Positions 43,520 to 53,234 are shown, counted from the first letter of the stretch. The stretch: DNA of 64,000 nucleotides from Vibrio sp. qd031 (GCF_002100145.1 NZ_JXQD01000001.1:1-64000); one strand, 5' to 3'. Notes: a model not told the origin generated them from the letters alone. Translations and numbers: made by a program.

Positions 43520-44401
43520 ATGCTTCGTTCTCTATTATCGTCAAATTCAGGATTGGCTTGGTTGCTGCTATTGCCCGCGTTGGTATTGCTAAGCTGCTTT
43601 ACCTATTTTCCAGCGTTTAATTCGTTTTACAGCAGCGTGTTTACTAGCTCCTACAGCAATGACACAGGCTTAGTTTTGATGGATAACTTGGCCGACCTCA
43701 AGCAAGACCCCGTATTTTGGAAAGCACTGGTCAATAACTTTTGGTACGGCATTGTGACCGTTCCAGTGTCTATGGGACTTGCGCTTATTATGGCGCTGTG
43801 GGTCAATGAAAAGTTTGTTGGCCGAGGGTTTTTAAGACTCTGTTATTTTTTACCAACCATGCTGCCAATGGTGGCCGCGGCGAATATTTGGCTGTTTTTC
43901 TATTCACCAAACATCGGTTTGTTTAATCGAGTATTGGCAATGTTTGGAATTGAAGGATTGAACTGGCTGGGGGATCCAAATACCGCACTAGGCGCCATAA
44001 TATTGCTCGCGATTTGGAAAGAAGCTGGCTTTTTTATGATCTTTTATCTCGCAGCATTGCAAGCGATTCCAAAAGAGTTGAATGACGCCGCTAGGATCGA
44101 ATCGCCAAGCTATTTCTATCGTCTGCGACGCTTCATCCTTCCACTGTTAGGCCCAACGACGCTGTTTGTGTTTATTAATGCGGTTATTAATGCCTTTAAG
44201 GTCGTTGATCATCTATTTATTTTAACCAAAGGTGGTCCAAACAACGCCAGTACATTGTTGCTCTACTACATCTATGAAACTGCGTTCGCCTATTTTGATC
44301 GCGAGTATGCCGCGCTACTCACCATGGTGTTACTGGTGATTTTGGCTGGGTGCTCTGCTATCCAATTCCTATTAAGCCGTAAGCGAGTCCACTACCGATG
44401 A
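43520..44401 (+). CDS. ABC transporter permease (UgpA-like)
   Basis: A 293-residue inner-membrane protein with six helices. I chose the ATG at 43520; a TTG at 43499 lies in the hairpin and is less likely. The coupling motif is 'ELNDAARIESPSYFYRLRRFILPLLGPTTLFV' (E-A-A...G...I-x-x-P). It forms one half of the channel with the next gene, which starts at the overlapping ATG. Confidence 0.92.
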   Translation: MLRSLLSSNSGLAWLLLLPALVLLSCFTYFPAFNSFYSSVFTSSYSNDTGLVLMDNLADLKQDPVFWKALVNNFWYGIVTVPVSMGLALIMALWVNEKFVGRGFLRLCYFLPTMLPMVAAANIWLFFYSPNIGLFNRVLAMFGIEGLNWLGDPNTALGAIILLAIWKEAGFFMIFYLAALQAIPKELNDAARIESPSYFYRLRRFILPLLGPTTLFVFINAVINAFKVVDHLFILTKGGPNNASTLLLYYIYETAFAYFDREYAALLTMVLLVILAGCSAIQFLLSRKRVHYR

Positions 44402-45246
44402 ATACCACGACTGAACTGTCTTACTCGCCGCAGCACTGGTTAAAAGTGAATCACGCATTGAGCTTATTGGGCGCATGGTTTGTAGGCGTGCTGTGGGTAT
44501 TGCCACTGCTCTATATGGTTTGGGCGGCATTTCACACAGGATCGGATGCGATCTACTTAGATTTCTCGAGTAAATGGTCATTAGAAAACTTTAGTCAGGC
44601 GTGGCAAGTTGCTCCTTTTATTCGCTATATTTGGAACACGTTCGCAACCGTCACATTGCTGCTGTTTTTTCAAATAATTGTCTGTACGCTTGCAGCGTTT
44701 GCGCTGGCTCGGATAGAGTTTAGAGGTCGTGGATTGGTCTTTGCGCTAGTGCTTATTCAACTTATGGTAATGCCAGAAGCGTTAGTGGTCGAGAACTATC
44801 AAATGGTGGCTAAATTTGGCGCTATTGATACTTACTTAGGTATTGCATTGCCCTATATTGCGAGCGCGTTTGGCATATTTTTACTGCGCCAAACCTTTAT
44901 GCAAGTACCGCAGGAATTAGAAGATGCGGCGCGTGTCGAAGGTTTGAGTCGCATAGCCATTCTTTGCAAAGTGTATGTACCATTGGCAAAACCTACCTAT
45001 CTCGCTTACGCACTAGTGTCGTTGAGCTATCACTGGAACAACTTTTTGTGGCCGCTCATTGTCACCAATACCGAAAGCAGTCGACCGATTACCGTGGGCT
45101 TGGCACTGTTTGGATCTCCTGAGGTCGGTGTGGACTGGGGCGTTCTGAGTGCAGGAACGCTAATTGCCATTGCCCCTTTACTGGCGATGTTCTTTCTTTT
45201 CCAGCGTCAATTTATGCAATCTTTTATGAACGCGGGGCTCAAATAA
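44398..45246 (+). CDS. ABC transporter permease (UgpE-like)
   Basis: A 282-residue permease with six helices and the coupling loop 'ELEDAARVEGLSRIAILCKVYVPLAKPTYLAYAL'. It overlaps the preceding permease gene by 4 bases. Together with UgpA-like, UgpC-like and UgpB-like proteins it completes the importer. Confidence 0.93.
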   Translation: MNTTTELSYSPQHWLKVNHALSLLGAWFVGVLWVLPLLYMVWAAFHTGSDAIYLDFSSKWSLENFSQAWQVAPFIRYIWNTFATVTLLLFFQIIVCTLAAFALARIEFRGRGLVFALVLIQLMVMPEALVVENYQMVAKFGAIDTYLGIALPYIASAFGIFLLRQTFMQVPQELEDAARVEGLSRIAILCKVYVPLAKPTYLAYALVSLSYHWNNFLWPLIVTNTESSRPITVGLALFGSPEVGVDWGVLSAGTLIAIAPLLAMFFLFQRQFMQSFMNAGLK

Positions 45247-45247
45247 T

Positions 45248-46030
45248 ATGCGTATTGTCAGTTGGAACGTGCAAAATGGTGTAGATGCTTATGGAGAAGA
45301 TAAAGCCTCTCAGCAGCACCAATATATAGCGCAGCAAAAAGCCGAAGTGATTGCTCTGCAAGAAGTTGACGATGTTTATATTGCGTCGATTGAACGAGCA
45401 TTACCCGATTATCAATGGCATTTCGCTCCGTCATTGAGCTACTCCCACAATGGTCAGTGGACGGAGTTTGGCAACGCAATCGGTGCACTAAAAGGTACAT
45501 CAATACAGTGGCGTGCACACAGTTTGTTGCCATCGCCTACCCAGGCAGAGCAACACATGCCGCGTTCAGTAGGGGAGCTTGTTGTTGCCTATCAAGAAAA
45601 GGCTGTTCGAGTTCTCACCTGTCATCTAGAGTATTTTTGTGAACAGCATAGGCGCGCCCAAGTTCAGCAAATTGAAGCCATTGTTGCCGTGGCAAAAACC
45701 CTCCAACAATACCCGAGTAAGGCGACCGAGGGTTTGTATATGCCGCGTGCTTTGCCCATCGACACCATTGTTTGCGGTGACTTTAATATTGCAGATAGTA
45801 CGGAACAATATCAGCAGCTATTTGCCAGTAAACGACATTGGCGAGATTTGGCCGCAAACAAACCACAACCCACTTGCGGCATTTTTGATATTAAGCAGTG
45901 GAAGCATGGTGCCGATCGACGTGACTATTTTTTTACCAACAATTACGCGCTAGGTGCAAAAGTGGAGACAGACGCACAAACCACTTTATCTGACCATCAA
46001 CCTATCGTTTTACATATAGAAAACTTATGA
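45248..46030 (+). CDS. Endonuclease/exonuclease/phosphatase (EEP) family enzyme
   Basis: A 260-residue cytoplasmic protein with the EEP motifs in order: 'SWNVQNG', 'ALQEVDD' (catalytic Glu), 'VLTCHLEYF', 'VCGDFNIAD' and 'LSDHQPIVLH' (catalytic Asp-His), plus 'RRDYFFTN'. EEP enzymes cleave phosphate esters in nucleic acids, inositol phosphates, sphingomyelin or other phosphodiesters. It is in an operon with a UgpB-like importer and a HAD phosphatase, so it may cleave an imported phosphodiester rather than DNA. Confidence 0.88.
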   Translation: MRIVSWNVQNGVDAYGEDKASQQHQYIAQQKAEVIALQEVDDVYIASIERALPDYQWHFAPSLSYSHNGQWTEFGNAIGALKGTSIQWRAHSLLPSPTQAEQHMPRSVGELVVAYQEKAVRVLTCHLEYFCEQHRRAQVQQIEAIVAVAKTLQQYPSKATEGLYMPRALPIDTIVCGDFNIADSTEQYQQLFASKRHWRDLAANKPQPTCGIFDIKQWKHGADRRDYFFTNNYALGAKVETDAQTTLSDHQPIVLHIENL

Positions 46031-46788
46031 CAACCAATATTCCACCCAAGATAATTTTTACTGATGTCGATGACACGTTAACCCTACATGGAGAGTTACC
46101 CGTTGATACTTTGATTGCGCTGTACAAACTGCGCGATGCCAACATTGAGGTTATACCTGTGACTGGCGCTTGTGCCGGTTGGTGTGATCAGATGGCTCGT
46201 TTGTGGCCGGTTTCTGCGGTAATAGGAGAGAACGGAGCATTTTGCATTGAACGCAATGAGGCAGGACTGCGCTATATTGAGACTCAGCAAGAGAGTCAAC
46301 GACGCGATCATCACCGCCGACTTACCGACATTGCCTCTCAAGTCTTAGCAATGTTCCCTAAACTAGCGTTGGCTCAGGACAATACTTATCGCCGCTACGA
46401 TTTGGCCATTGACTACAATCAGCAGCGTAAGGGGTCGAGCGATGCTGAAATCCAAGCGGCTTTAGACTTTATCCACGCCAATGGATTTAAAGCCACAGCA
46501 AGTTCAATTCATATTAACGTTTGGCTAGGTCAACATGACAAGAAACAGGGTGCCTTACAGTGGTTAGCGAGACATCGGCCACAATGGACGGAACCGCAAA
46601 TTAAACAACATTGTGCCTATATCGGAGATTCACTTAACGACGACGCTATGTTTGGGTATTTTACTAATACGGCAGCGGTTGCAAACATCGCACCTTTCTA
46701 CGACAAATTACACCACAAACCTCAACAGATAATGTCATTGCCTGGCGGCGCTGGGTTTAGTGAGTGGGTTGATGGGCTTTTGCGGTAG
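46027..46788 (+). CDS. HAD-superfamily phosphatase (Cof-like)
   Basis: A 253-residue HAD hydrolase. The nucleophile motif is 'FTDVDDTLT' (residues about 11-19), motif II is 'PVTGA', and the metal motif 'YIGDSLNDDAMF'. The layout (cap type C2, like MPGP/Cof/sucrose-phosphatase) suggests a small sugar-phosphate substrate. It overlaps the EEP gene by 4 bases. It could dephosphorylate the EEP product. Confidence 0.88.
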   Translation: MTTNIPPKIIFTDVDDTLTLHGELPVDTLIALYKLRDANIEVIPVTGACAGWCDQMARLWPVSAVIGENGAFCIERNEAGLRYIETQQESQRRDHHRRLTDIASQVLAMFPKLALAQDNTYRRYDLAIDYNQQRKGSSDAEIQAALDFIHANGFKATASSIHINVWLGQHDKKQGALQWLARHRPQWTEPQIKQHCAYIGDSLNDDAMFGYFTNTAAVANIAPFYDKLHHKPQQIMSLPGGAGFSEWVDGLLR

Positions 46789-47132
46789 TTCATCGTGGTT
46801 TACTAGGGTTTATAAGTAGCTAGTAAATGTAGATAGTAAGTGAGTGATGGTCAGTTAGACTGGCCAGAATTGTCATCCTAGTTACTAAGGCCAATTAGGT
46901 TATTTTGGAATGCATTGAACCTCCTAATACAGATCTGGTAGCAATGCTTTCTATCCATTGAGCCAATGACCCCACTAACCAAGGCCGTGAGCCTGTTTAC
47001 GCTCTTAACCCAAAATCTTGCTCTCAAGTTGGCGCACAAAGACAACGCATGCGAAGTCACTGCAATCGCGTCCATTCAAGTATGCGATCAAAATGCGCGC
47101 TTAAGCTAAGCAGATCCTGCACATACTTAAAC
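46789..47132. other. Intergenic region with possible dispersed-repeat remnant
   Basis: The 344-bp gap has no convincing gene. On the minus strand 46878-47075 is open for 65 codons (ending 'FNAFQNNLIGLSN'), of a kind I associate with short repeat-derived ORFs in Vibrio genomes. This is from memory and unverified. No terminal repeats or target-site duplications were seen. Confidence 0.3.
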
Positions 47133-48071
47133 CTACAACCCAGTACAAAAGCCGTCCTTTAAAACCTTGTCACTGAAATCATGTTGCGACAGCAGAGGGA
47201 TTGAAAAGTCCACAGTTTGCTGATTAGTGTTTACCTTTTTGATGGACTTATCCGAGAGCCTAAATCCGGCAATTTGGCGGCGGTTCTGCGAAGGGGCGTA
47301 AAAGACCACGCCATTTTCAGTTTTAGTCACCACCGATAAACAGAGATTGCGCTCTCCAATAGCATGATTGCTGTAGCCTGATAATGCATCAAGTACAACT
47401 AGCTCTCCGGCTTTAATGTCGGCAACTTTGAGCACTCCGCCGATATGTGGTGTCTGGATCCAGGCCAGTTCTACGATGCCATCGCTGTCTAAATCATAGC
47501 TCGCAACAATGTTAAGCCAGCGATTGGCTATGCCTATTTCTTTAACCCAAGCGTATTCACTCAGCACATTATCCACGATTTTATAGATCATGACCCCAGC
47601 ACCATTATTTAGGTGCGTTCTAATGGTAATGATTTCAGGCTTACCGTCATTGTCTACATCAAATAGGCGAGGCTGAATGTCTTCATATACATAGTTTTCA
47701 GTTAGGGTATGTGTGTAAGCCATGCCATCTTGAATCACTACTAGCTGCTGCGCTTCAGTAGAGTCACCTAAAATCCCGTGTCGATACCGCGTGGTTGGCT
47801 GCGCGTATAGCGCATAGACGGAGGCATCGTTGTTCGTGGTGACCTGGTTCTCTGGAAGTTGCGCAAAGTTGTTGGCTAAAAACTCTAGTACGTTGCCTTC
47901 AACCTTAACAGGGTTATCTGGAAAAGTTGTCGAACCACTGTCAGTCGACGCATGAGCAGTGGTAGCAGCGATAATAAAGTACAGTGGTATAAACCCCAAA
48001 AACATCCAAAATGTGCTTTGATGGCGATTAATGATGTGTCGACAATTAGTGCCGTGTTTAAAAAGTCGCAT
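47133..48071 (-). CDS. Secreted FG-GAP/VCBS-like repeat protein
   Basis: A protein of about 312 residues from the ATG at 48071, which has an AAGGAAAG ribosome site. The longer frame upstream has no ribosome site and no sense as a signal. A signal peptide with a hydrophobic core is near residues 20-42 ('IPLYFIIAATTAHA'). The mature part includes Ca-binding-like repeats 'LFDVDNDGKPEIITI' and 'YDLDSDGIVELAWI', the FG-GAP/VCBS pattern that folds as a beta-propeller. Located in the periplasm or outside; function unknown. Confidence 0.7.
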   Translation of the reverse strand: MRLFKHGTNCRHIINRHQSTFWMFLGFIPLYFIIAATTAHASTDSGSTTFPDNPVKVEGNVLEFLANNFAQLPENQVTTNNDASVYALYAQPTTRYRHGILGDSTEAQQLVVIQDGMAYTHTLTENYVYEDIQPRLFDVDNDGKPEIITIRTHLNNGAGVMIYKIVDNVLSEYAWVKEIGIANRWLNIVASYDLDSDGIVELAWIQTPHIGGVLKVADIKAGELVVLDALSGYSNHAIGERNLCLSVVTKTENGVVFYAPSQNRRQIAGFRLSDKSIKKVNTNQQTVDFSIPLLSQHDFSDKVLKDGFCTGL

Positions 48072-48329
48072 CCTTGCTTTCCTTTTATAAATCGATGGGG
48101 TTTTCACACTATACAAATGCCTGCCAATCCAAATCTTAGCTATCCAAGGTAATTTGTTGATAGCGGCCACAGTAATATAGGGTTTACCATACCTGATATT
48201 TCGAGTTCTTGTTAATTCGGTCATGAAACTTTCTCACAAATGTCGCCTATTGATTTGACCGAAAATTGCGCGACAAAGTACTGTTAGTAAGTAGAGTTTT
48301 ATATTTTCTTAACGCTGAAATGGTATGAG

Positions 48330-48956
48330 ATGAGTCAACCAATAGAGATAACACTGCTGCGACACGGACGCTCGCTCGCGGATGATGAGAAACGTTGCGA
48401 AGGGCGATATGATTCGCCACTAACAGAGGTGGGTGTTGAGCAAACCAAGCGACGATTGGCACACTGGCAAGAAGAAGGTCGCTCGTTTGACACCGTTGTA
48501 TCTAGCCCGCTTCAACGTGCGATGAGCGCTGCGTCCATCATTGCCAATGGTCTTAATTTGCCGTTGGACGTTGGGGTTAACTGGCAGGAGAAAGACAATG
48601 GATCTATTGCTGGGTTAACCTTCGCCGATGCCGATAAGCGTTTCCCAAAAGCTAGCTTCGTGAACCCATATGAGGCGTACATCAAAAGCGCATCAGATGG
48701 CGAGTCTGAAGTAGAGCTTCATTGCCGAAGTTTACTCGCACTGCAGCACATACTGCGCAGTGGTCATTCAAAGGTGCTGATCGTCTCACATGGTAAAATG
48801 ATCAACGCTGCAGTGAGCGCAGCACTTGGCATAAAACCCACCGCCAACACGCCTAGTGTGATTTTTGCGCTTGGCGATCTCAGTTTTATAGATCTGGTCT
48901 ACTACCCAACAACCGATGTTTGGCTCGTTAAGCAATTGAATCACTTAACCACATAA
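48330..48956 (+). CDS. Histidine phosphatase family protein
   Basis: A 208-residue protein of the phosphoglycerate-mutase-like branch. The catalytic motif 'LLRHGRS' is at residues about 9-15, with Arg in 'CEGRYDSPLTEVG', the second His in 'VLIVSHGKMINA', and 'SSPLQRAM'. Such enzymes are small-molecule phosphatases. Convergent with the MFS gene, with only 7 bp between. Substrate unknown. Confidence 0.9.
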   Translation: MSQPIEITLLRHGRSLADDEKRCEGRYDSPLTEVGVEQTKRRLAHWQEEGRSFDTVVSSPLQRAMSAASIIANGLNLPLDVGVNWQEKDNGSIAGLTFADADKRFPKASFVNPYEAYIKSASDGESEVELHCRSLLALQHILRSGHSKVLIVSHGKMINAAVSAALGIKPTANTPSVIFALGDLSFIDLVYYPTTDVWLVKQLNHLTT

Positions 48957-48963
48957 AGTACGG

Positions 48964-50238
48964 CTAGGGCCCTTTCTGCAGTTGATTCGTTACATGATCC
49001 CTTAGTTGTTGGTCACAAACATTGACTATGTTTTTTGATACGGTCATTTTATTTTCAGACGTCTTCAGCTGATGTTGTTTTATCTGATGGATCCAAATGA
49101 AAATGGCAAGGTAAAGCAAAGACGCACCTGCCATCACGCCATACCATCCAAAACTTTGCCAGCAGTAGAGCAGTAAGAATCCCCCAAGACTGCCGCCGAT
49201 GTAGTAGTGGACTAGGTACAGCGCTGTCGCGGTAGCTTTGGCTGTGGTCGCTTGTTGGCTTACCCATGAGTACGCCAACGTATGGGCAAAAAATGCACCG
49301 CCGCTGATCAGCAGTAAACCAGCCAGCATCAATGGTATGTACTCCGAACCTGAGATCAACATGCCACTTAGGCTAACACAAGCACCGAGTAAGATGCCGC
49401 TCAAAGGATCATGACGTTGTACCCATTGGTTGGTCAGCTTTGAACTGATGGTACCTGCCAAATAGCATAAGAAAATGAGCGAAGCCAGGCCCACTGGGAG
49501 CGAGTGCGGCTCTGAGACCAGTCTAAACCCCATTACCGAATAGAGGTTAACAAACAGCGCAAAGTTTGCGCCACCAATTAGCATGGCTAGCCAAAGTGTG
49601 CGGTTTTGTAAGTGTAGTAACACAGAGCGGTTGTGATGAGTGAGCATCCTTTTTTGCGGTGTAAAGCTGTATTGCTTCGGTAGTGTAAAAGCGATAAACA
49701 GCGCCCCAATCAAAGACCCCACCACAAAAACCAGAACGGTGTTGCGCCAATCAAAATAATCGGTGAGCACACCACCCAAAATGCGTCCAAAAATACCGCC
49801 CAATGAATTGGCTGCAATATAGCCACCAATCGCCACAGCGAACGCTCTTGGTGTTAGCTCCTCGACCATATAAGCGACCGCAACCCCAGCAAATGCGGCG
49901 ACCGCAATACCCATCAGTGCTCGAGCAATAACAAGCTGTAGTAGTGTGGTGGTAAATACCATACTCAATCCGATGACTGGAATAGCAAAAAGACTGAGCA
50001 GGATAATGGGTTTGCGCCCAAAGGTTTCAGAGGCAATTGCCCAAGGCACCAAGCTGATGGATATGCCAAGAGTCGTCGCGGCAAAGAGCCAATTTATTTG
50101 GGTTTCAGAAACGGCAAATTGAACCGCCATATAAGGCAAAATAGGCTGAAAAAGATAGAGATTGCAAAATATGATGAACGAGCCAATCGCAAGTGACTGC
50201 GTGATTCGTTTGTATTGGGGGCTACCTTTGTCAATCAT
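48964..50238 (-). CDS. MFS transporter (YnfM-like)
   Basis: A 424-residue major-facilitator protein with twelve helices. 'VAETQINWLFAATTLGISISLVPWAIASETFGRKPIILLSLF'-type sequence in the first half is the motif-A region (G-R-K-P). It is divergent from a LysR regulator, the arrangement of the ynfL-ynfM pair in enterobacteria. It likely exports or imports a small molecule; the substrate is unknown. Confidence 0.88.
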   Translation of the reverse strand: MIDKGSPQYKRITQSLAIGSFIIFCNLYLFQPILPYMAVQFAVSETQINWLFAATTLGISISLVPWAIASETFGRKPIILLSLFAIPVIGLSMVFTTTLLQLVIARALMGIAVAAFAGVAVAYMVEELTPRAFAVAIGGYIAANSLGGIFGRILGGVLTDYFDWRNTVLVFVVGSLIGALFIAFTLPKQYSFTPQKRMLTHHNRSVLLHLQNRTLWLAMLIGGANFALFVNLYSVMGFRLVSEPHSLPVGLASLIFLCYLAGTISSKLTNQWVQRHDPLSGILLGACVSLSGMLISGSEYIPLMLAGLLLISGGAFFAHTLAYSWVSQQATTAKATATALYLVHYYIGGSLGGFLLLYCWQSFGWYGVMAGASLLYLAIFIWIHQIKQHQLKTSENKMTVSKNIVNVCDQQLRDHVTNQLQKGP

Positions 50239-50343
50239 GGCGCTGAGCCTATGTGAGTATGCGATTTGTGAACAACTTATCAGCTTAAGATTGATTAAAG
50301 AAATATATTAAAACTATCAAATCCATATATAAATTATATTGCC

Positions 50344-51216
50344 ATGCTCGAATCAAAATCATTGCGCCATTTTTTAGCGGTTGCTCAGTTTGGCAGCTTC
50401 ACACAAGCGGCTAAAGCGCTCCACATTGCACAGCCAGCGCTGAGTATTTCCATTAAAAAGCTGGAGCAAACGCTTGAGCTGGTTTTGTTTCGACGTGGAG
50501 AGAAGTCGATCACCTTAACCGAAGAAGGCAAAGTGTTGTTTGAGCATGCTAAAAGGATCACTCAGCAGTTTGAAGACGCTCAACTCGCTATGAATGAGTT
50601 AAAAGGGCTAGACAAAGGAGAGGTGCGATTAGGGGCACCCAGTATGATGGGCTGTTACTTTTTCCCACAAGTGGTAATGGCGTTCAAAAGCCAGTTTCCC
50701 AACTTAAAGCTCACCATAATCGATGCGGGTACTGCGTCTATTCGTAAGATGCTGCTAAATGGTGAACTGGATATTGGTGTCATTAATCATCAAAATGTAC
50801 CGGAAGATTTGGAAACCGACCACCTATTGAGTTCTGAAATGCTCGCCGTAGTTGGAAAGCAGCACCCGCTTGCCAACCAAGCGTCAATTTCCTACCAAGA
50901 ATTTTTTGCTCAAGAGCTGATCATGTTCAAATCCGGCTATTTCCATCGTGATTTTATTGATGCCACCTCACAAAAGTATCAACTCGACTCCAAAATCGCA
51001 TTTGAAACTAACTTGCTGCCAATGATCCTTTCCATCGTTAAGCAAGAATTTGCGATCACTGCATTATTGAACCTGGTCACAGAGCATGAAAAAGACGTGG
51101 TTGGGATCCCGTTTAAACAACCCATTACATTGAACCTCTCACTTGCTTGGAGAAAGCAAGGATACCTGTCGAAGGCAGACCGCACGTTTATTGAGTTTGT
51201 GAAGCGGTATGTGTGA
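50344..51216 (+). CDS. LysR-family regulator
   Basis: A 290-residue LTTR with the N-terminal HTH 'FTQAAKALHIAQPALSISIKKLEQTL' and a C-terminal inducer-binding domain ('DIGVINHQNVPEDLETDHLLSSEMLAVVGKQHPLA'). It is divergent from the MFS gene, 105 bp apart, and probably controls it. Confidence 0.92.
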   Translation: MLESKSLRHFLAVAQFGSFTQAAKALHIAQPALSISIKKLEQTLELVLFRRGEKSITLTEEGKVLFEHAKRITQQFEDAQLAMNELKGLDKGEVRLGAPSMMGCYFFPQVVMAFKSQFPNLKLTIIDAGTASIRKMLLNGELDIGVINHQNVPEDLETDHLLSSEMLAVVGKQHPLANQASISYQEFFAQELIMFKSGYFHRDFIDATSQKYQLDSKIAFETNLLPMILSIVKQEFAITALLNLVTEHEKDVVGIPFKQPITLNLSLAWRKQGYLSKADRTFIEFVKRYV

Positions 51217-51394
51217 GTTCGTTCTTCACTGGAGGTTCCTGATTCCTTCGACTCGCATTAAGGCAGTAAAGGTGTAAGACCAATATATAAGTATTTCTTA
51301 TATCCGATATATTTTTGATGTGTTTTTTGTTGTCAGAGCGCTGATTAAGATTGCTGTCATGGTGATTTGACCAGAAAACAATTAGGAATTGATG

Positions 51395-53173
51395 ATGAAG
51401 AAGTCTCTCATTGCATTAAGCTTGCTATCTATTACCAGCTACTCTTCAGCTACTGTCCAGTGGGATCACTATAATGGAAATCCCACTCCCAATACAGTAG
51501 CTGAACTGCCCAATGGGTCCATTGCTAATATTACCGCAGTGACAAAACTTGCGCCTGTTAGTCGCATGGGTAACGAAACTAAACATCAACAGATTACAGA
51601 TAACGTCTATTTTCTGGAAGGGGAAGCATACACACCAGTAGTCATTGAGTTAGACGAAGGTCTTATCATCGCCAGTACGGGTGAAAGTGCAGCGGATGGT
51701 GCGAAATACCGTGATTATATTCGTAAGAACATTAGCGATAAACCTGTCATTGGCGTGTTGTACGATCACAATCACTATGTTGCAGGAACCGGAACACTGC
51801 TTGATGGTGATGACGCAGTGATTGTGGCTCACCCAGACTTAAATCAAATTGTTCAAGCCCGCTCTGGCGATGGGCAAGCGAATGCCGCAATTGATGAAAT
51901 GCAACCTCATCTCGCAAGTCGCGCAAAAATACATTACGGAAATGCTAATCCAAAGAGTGGTCCAGACGCTTCGGCAGTACCATTGAAAGTAGAACTAGGC
52001 CATGAAAGTGCCTTTTTGCCAGCAACCCACACCTTAGAAGATGGTCAATCAATCACGATTGGTGGACTGGAAATTATAGGTTATCACCATGTCACCGATA
52101 CTAAGGATACCGTTACTTTCTATATTCCAGAATATGAGATGGTGATTGATAATGTAGTATGGCCAGCATCAAACATGTATACCTTGCGAGGTGATGCGTA
52201 TCGCGATCCTAGTACCTGGTCTCAAGGGCTAAGGGATATTCGCGACCTAGAGCCAGAATACGTCCTAACTGTAGGAGCTGGTGCAAAAGCGTTAGTTGGT
52301 AAAGAGAATATTAAGAGAAATATTAACGCCGTGTTAGATGCGCGCAACTTTACTTATGATCAGGCGATTCGACTGACTAATATGGGCGTTGCCGCTGATC
52401 AGCTTAAGCACCACATGGTTCTTCCTGAGTCGATTATGGAAAGTCACTACGTAAATAATAGCTATGGGCAATTTGAGACATTCCCAGAAGCTTTCCCTAC
52501 CCACAATCATGGTTATTTTTCAGGTCATCCTCATACCATTCATAACTTGCCTGATACCGAAAAAGCAAAGCTAATGATTGAGTTAGCCGGTGGAGAAAAC
52601 AATTTACGTGATAAATGGCAGCAAGCCATGGATTCACAGCAGTATCTATGGGCAAAAGAACTCGCGTCGGCACTCTATTTCAATTCACCAAGTGACCAAC
52701 AAACACGACAATTGTTCGCAGATACGTTGCGTAAATTGGGTCAAAACAGCGAAGGGTTTATCGCGCGTAACTTTTATATAGCTGGCGCTATGAGCCTTGA
52801 AGGAAATGACGAGATTACGCTGTCTGGAACTCAAAGCCGCGATTGGGTACTCAGCGAAATTGACTTGGCTGTAAATTACCTTAGAACTCGAATGAACCCT
52901 TCTCGTGCGAAAGGGCTGCAAGGCACACTTATATTTAATATTGAAGGTAACAAGAGTTCGTTAGAAATCCGCAATTCAATTGCTGAATACTCGGCCGAAC
53001 CATCGTCGGAAGGTGTAGAGTTGAAAGTATCCAAACAGGACTTTGCTGATTACTACGTAGGCAATAAGTCTGCGAGCGAAATTGCGTCTGGTGAAGCACT
53101 GATGCTGCTAGAGGTATTTGACGAACATAGAAGTATTCCACTTTATCCAACTACTTTTGACTATTTAGATTAA
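51395..53173 (+). CDS. Alkylsulfatase-like secreted protein with lost metal motif
   Basis: About 592 residues with a signal peptide (cleavage near residue 21). The ATG at 51395 has the best spacing to AGGA; others at 51389-51392 are possible. The layout follows SdsA-type alkyl sulfatases: metallo-beta-lactamase-like domain, dimerisation domain ('NMYTLRGDAYRDPSTWSQGL', 'NAVLDARNFTYDQAIRLTNMG', 'YGQFETFPEAFPTHNHGYFSG') and C-terminal SCP2-like domain. The zinc motif H-x-H-x-D-H is H-N-H-Y-V-A here ('LYDHNHYVAGTG'), and the later His-rich and Glu ligands are not recognisable ('LTVGAGAKAL', 'VIDNVVWP'). It is probably not an active sulfatase. Confidence 0.75.
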   Translation: MKKSLIALSLLSITSYSSATVQWDHYNGNPTPNTVAELPNGSIANITAVTKLAPVSRMGNETKHQQITDNVYFLEGEAYTPVVIELDEGLIIASTGESAADGAKYRDYIRKNISDKPVIGVLYDHNHYVAGTGTLLDGDDAVIVAHPDLNQIVQARSGDGQANAAIDEMQPHLASRAKIHYGNANPKSGPDASAVPLKVELGHESAFLPATHTLEDGQSITIGGLEIIGYHHVTDTKDTVTFYIPEYEMVIDNVVWPASNMYTLRGDAYRDPSTWSQGLRDIRDLEPEYVLTVGAGAKALVGKENIKRNINAVLDARNFTYDQAIRLTNMGVAADQLKHHMVLPESIMESHYVNNSYGQFETFPEAFPTHNHGYFSGHPHTIHNLPDTEKAKLMIELAGGENNLRDKWQQAMDSQQYLWAKELASALYFNSPSDQQTRQLFADTLRKLGQNSEGFIARNFYIAGAMSLEGNDEITLSGTQSRDWVLSEIDLAVNYLRTRMNPSRAKGLQGTLIFNIEGNKSSLEIRNSIAEYSAEPSSEGVELKVSKQDFADYYVGNKSASEIASGEALMLLEVFDEHRSIPLYPTTFDYLD

Positions 53174-53179
53174 GCAAAA

Positions 53180-53221
53180 AACCTCTCTTCATCCTCATAA
53201 ATGTTGGGGTGAAGAGAGGTT
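53180..53221 (+). repeat. 12-bp perfect hairpin between the alkylsulfatase-like and next gene
   Basis: AACCTCTCTTCA (53180-53191) pairs with TGAAGAGAGGTT (53210-53221) around an 18-nt loop. The next gene starts 14 bases later. It may act as an attenuator or stabiliser; no long T-run follows. Confidence 0.65.
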
Positions 53222-53234
53222 AAGAGGAAATACA

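Noticed and set aside
51719..51832. Metallo-beta-lactamase zinc site in the alkylsulfatase-like protein
   Set aside because: The only HxH stretch is HNHYVA; no D-H follows and no alternative HxHxDH occurs in the protein.
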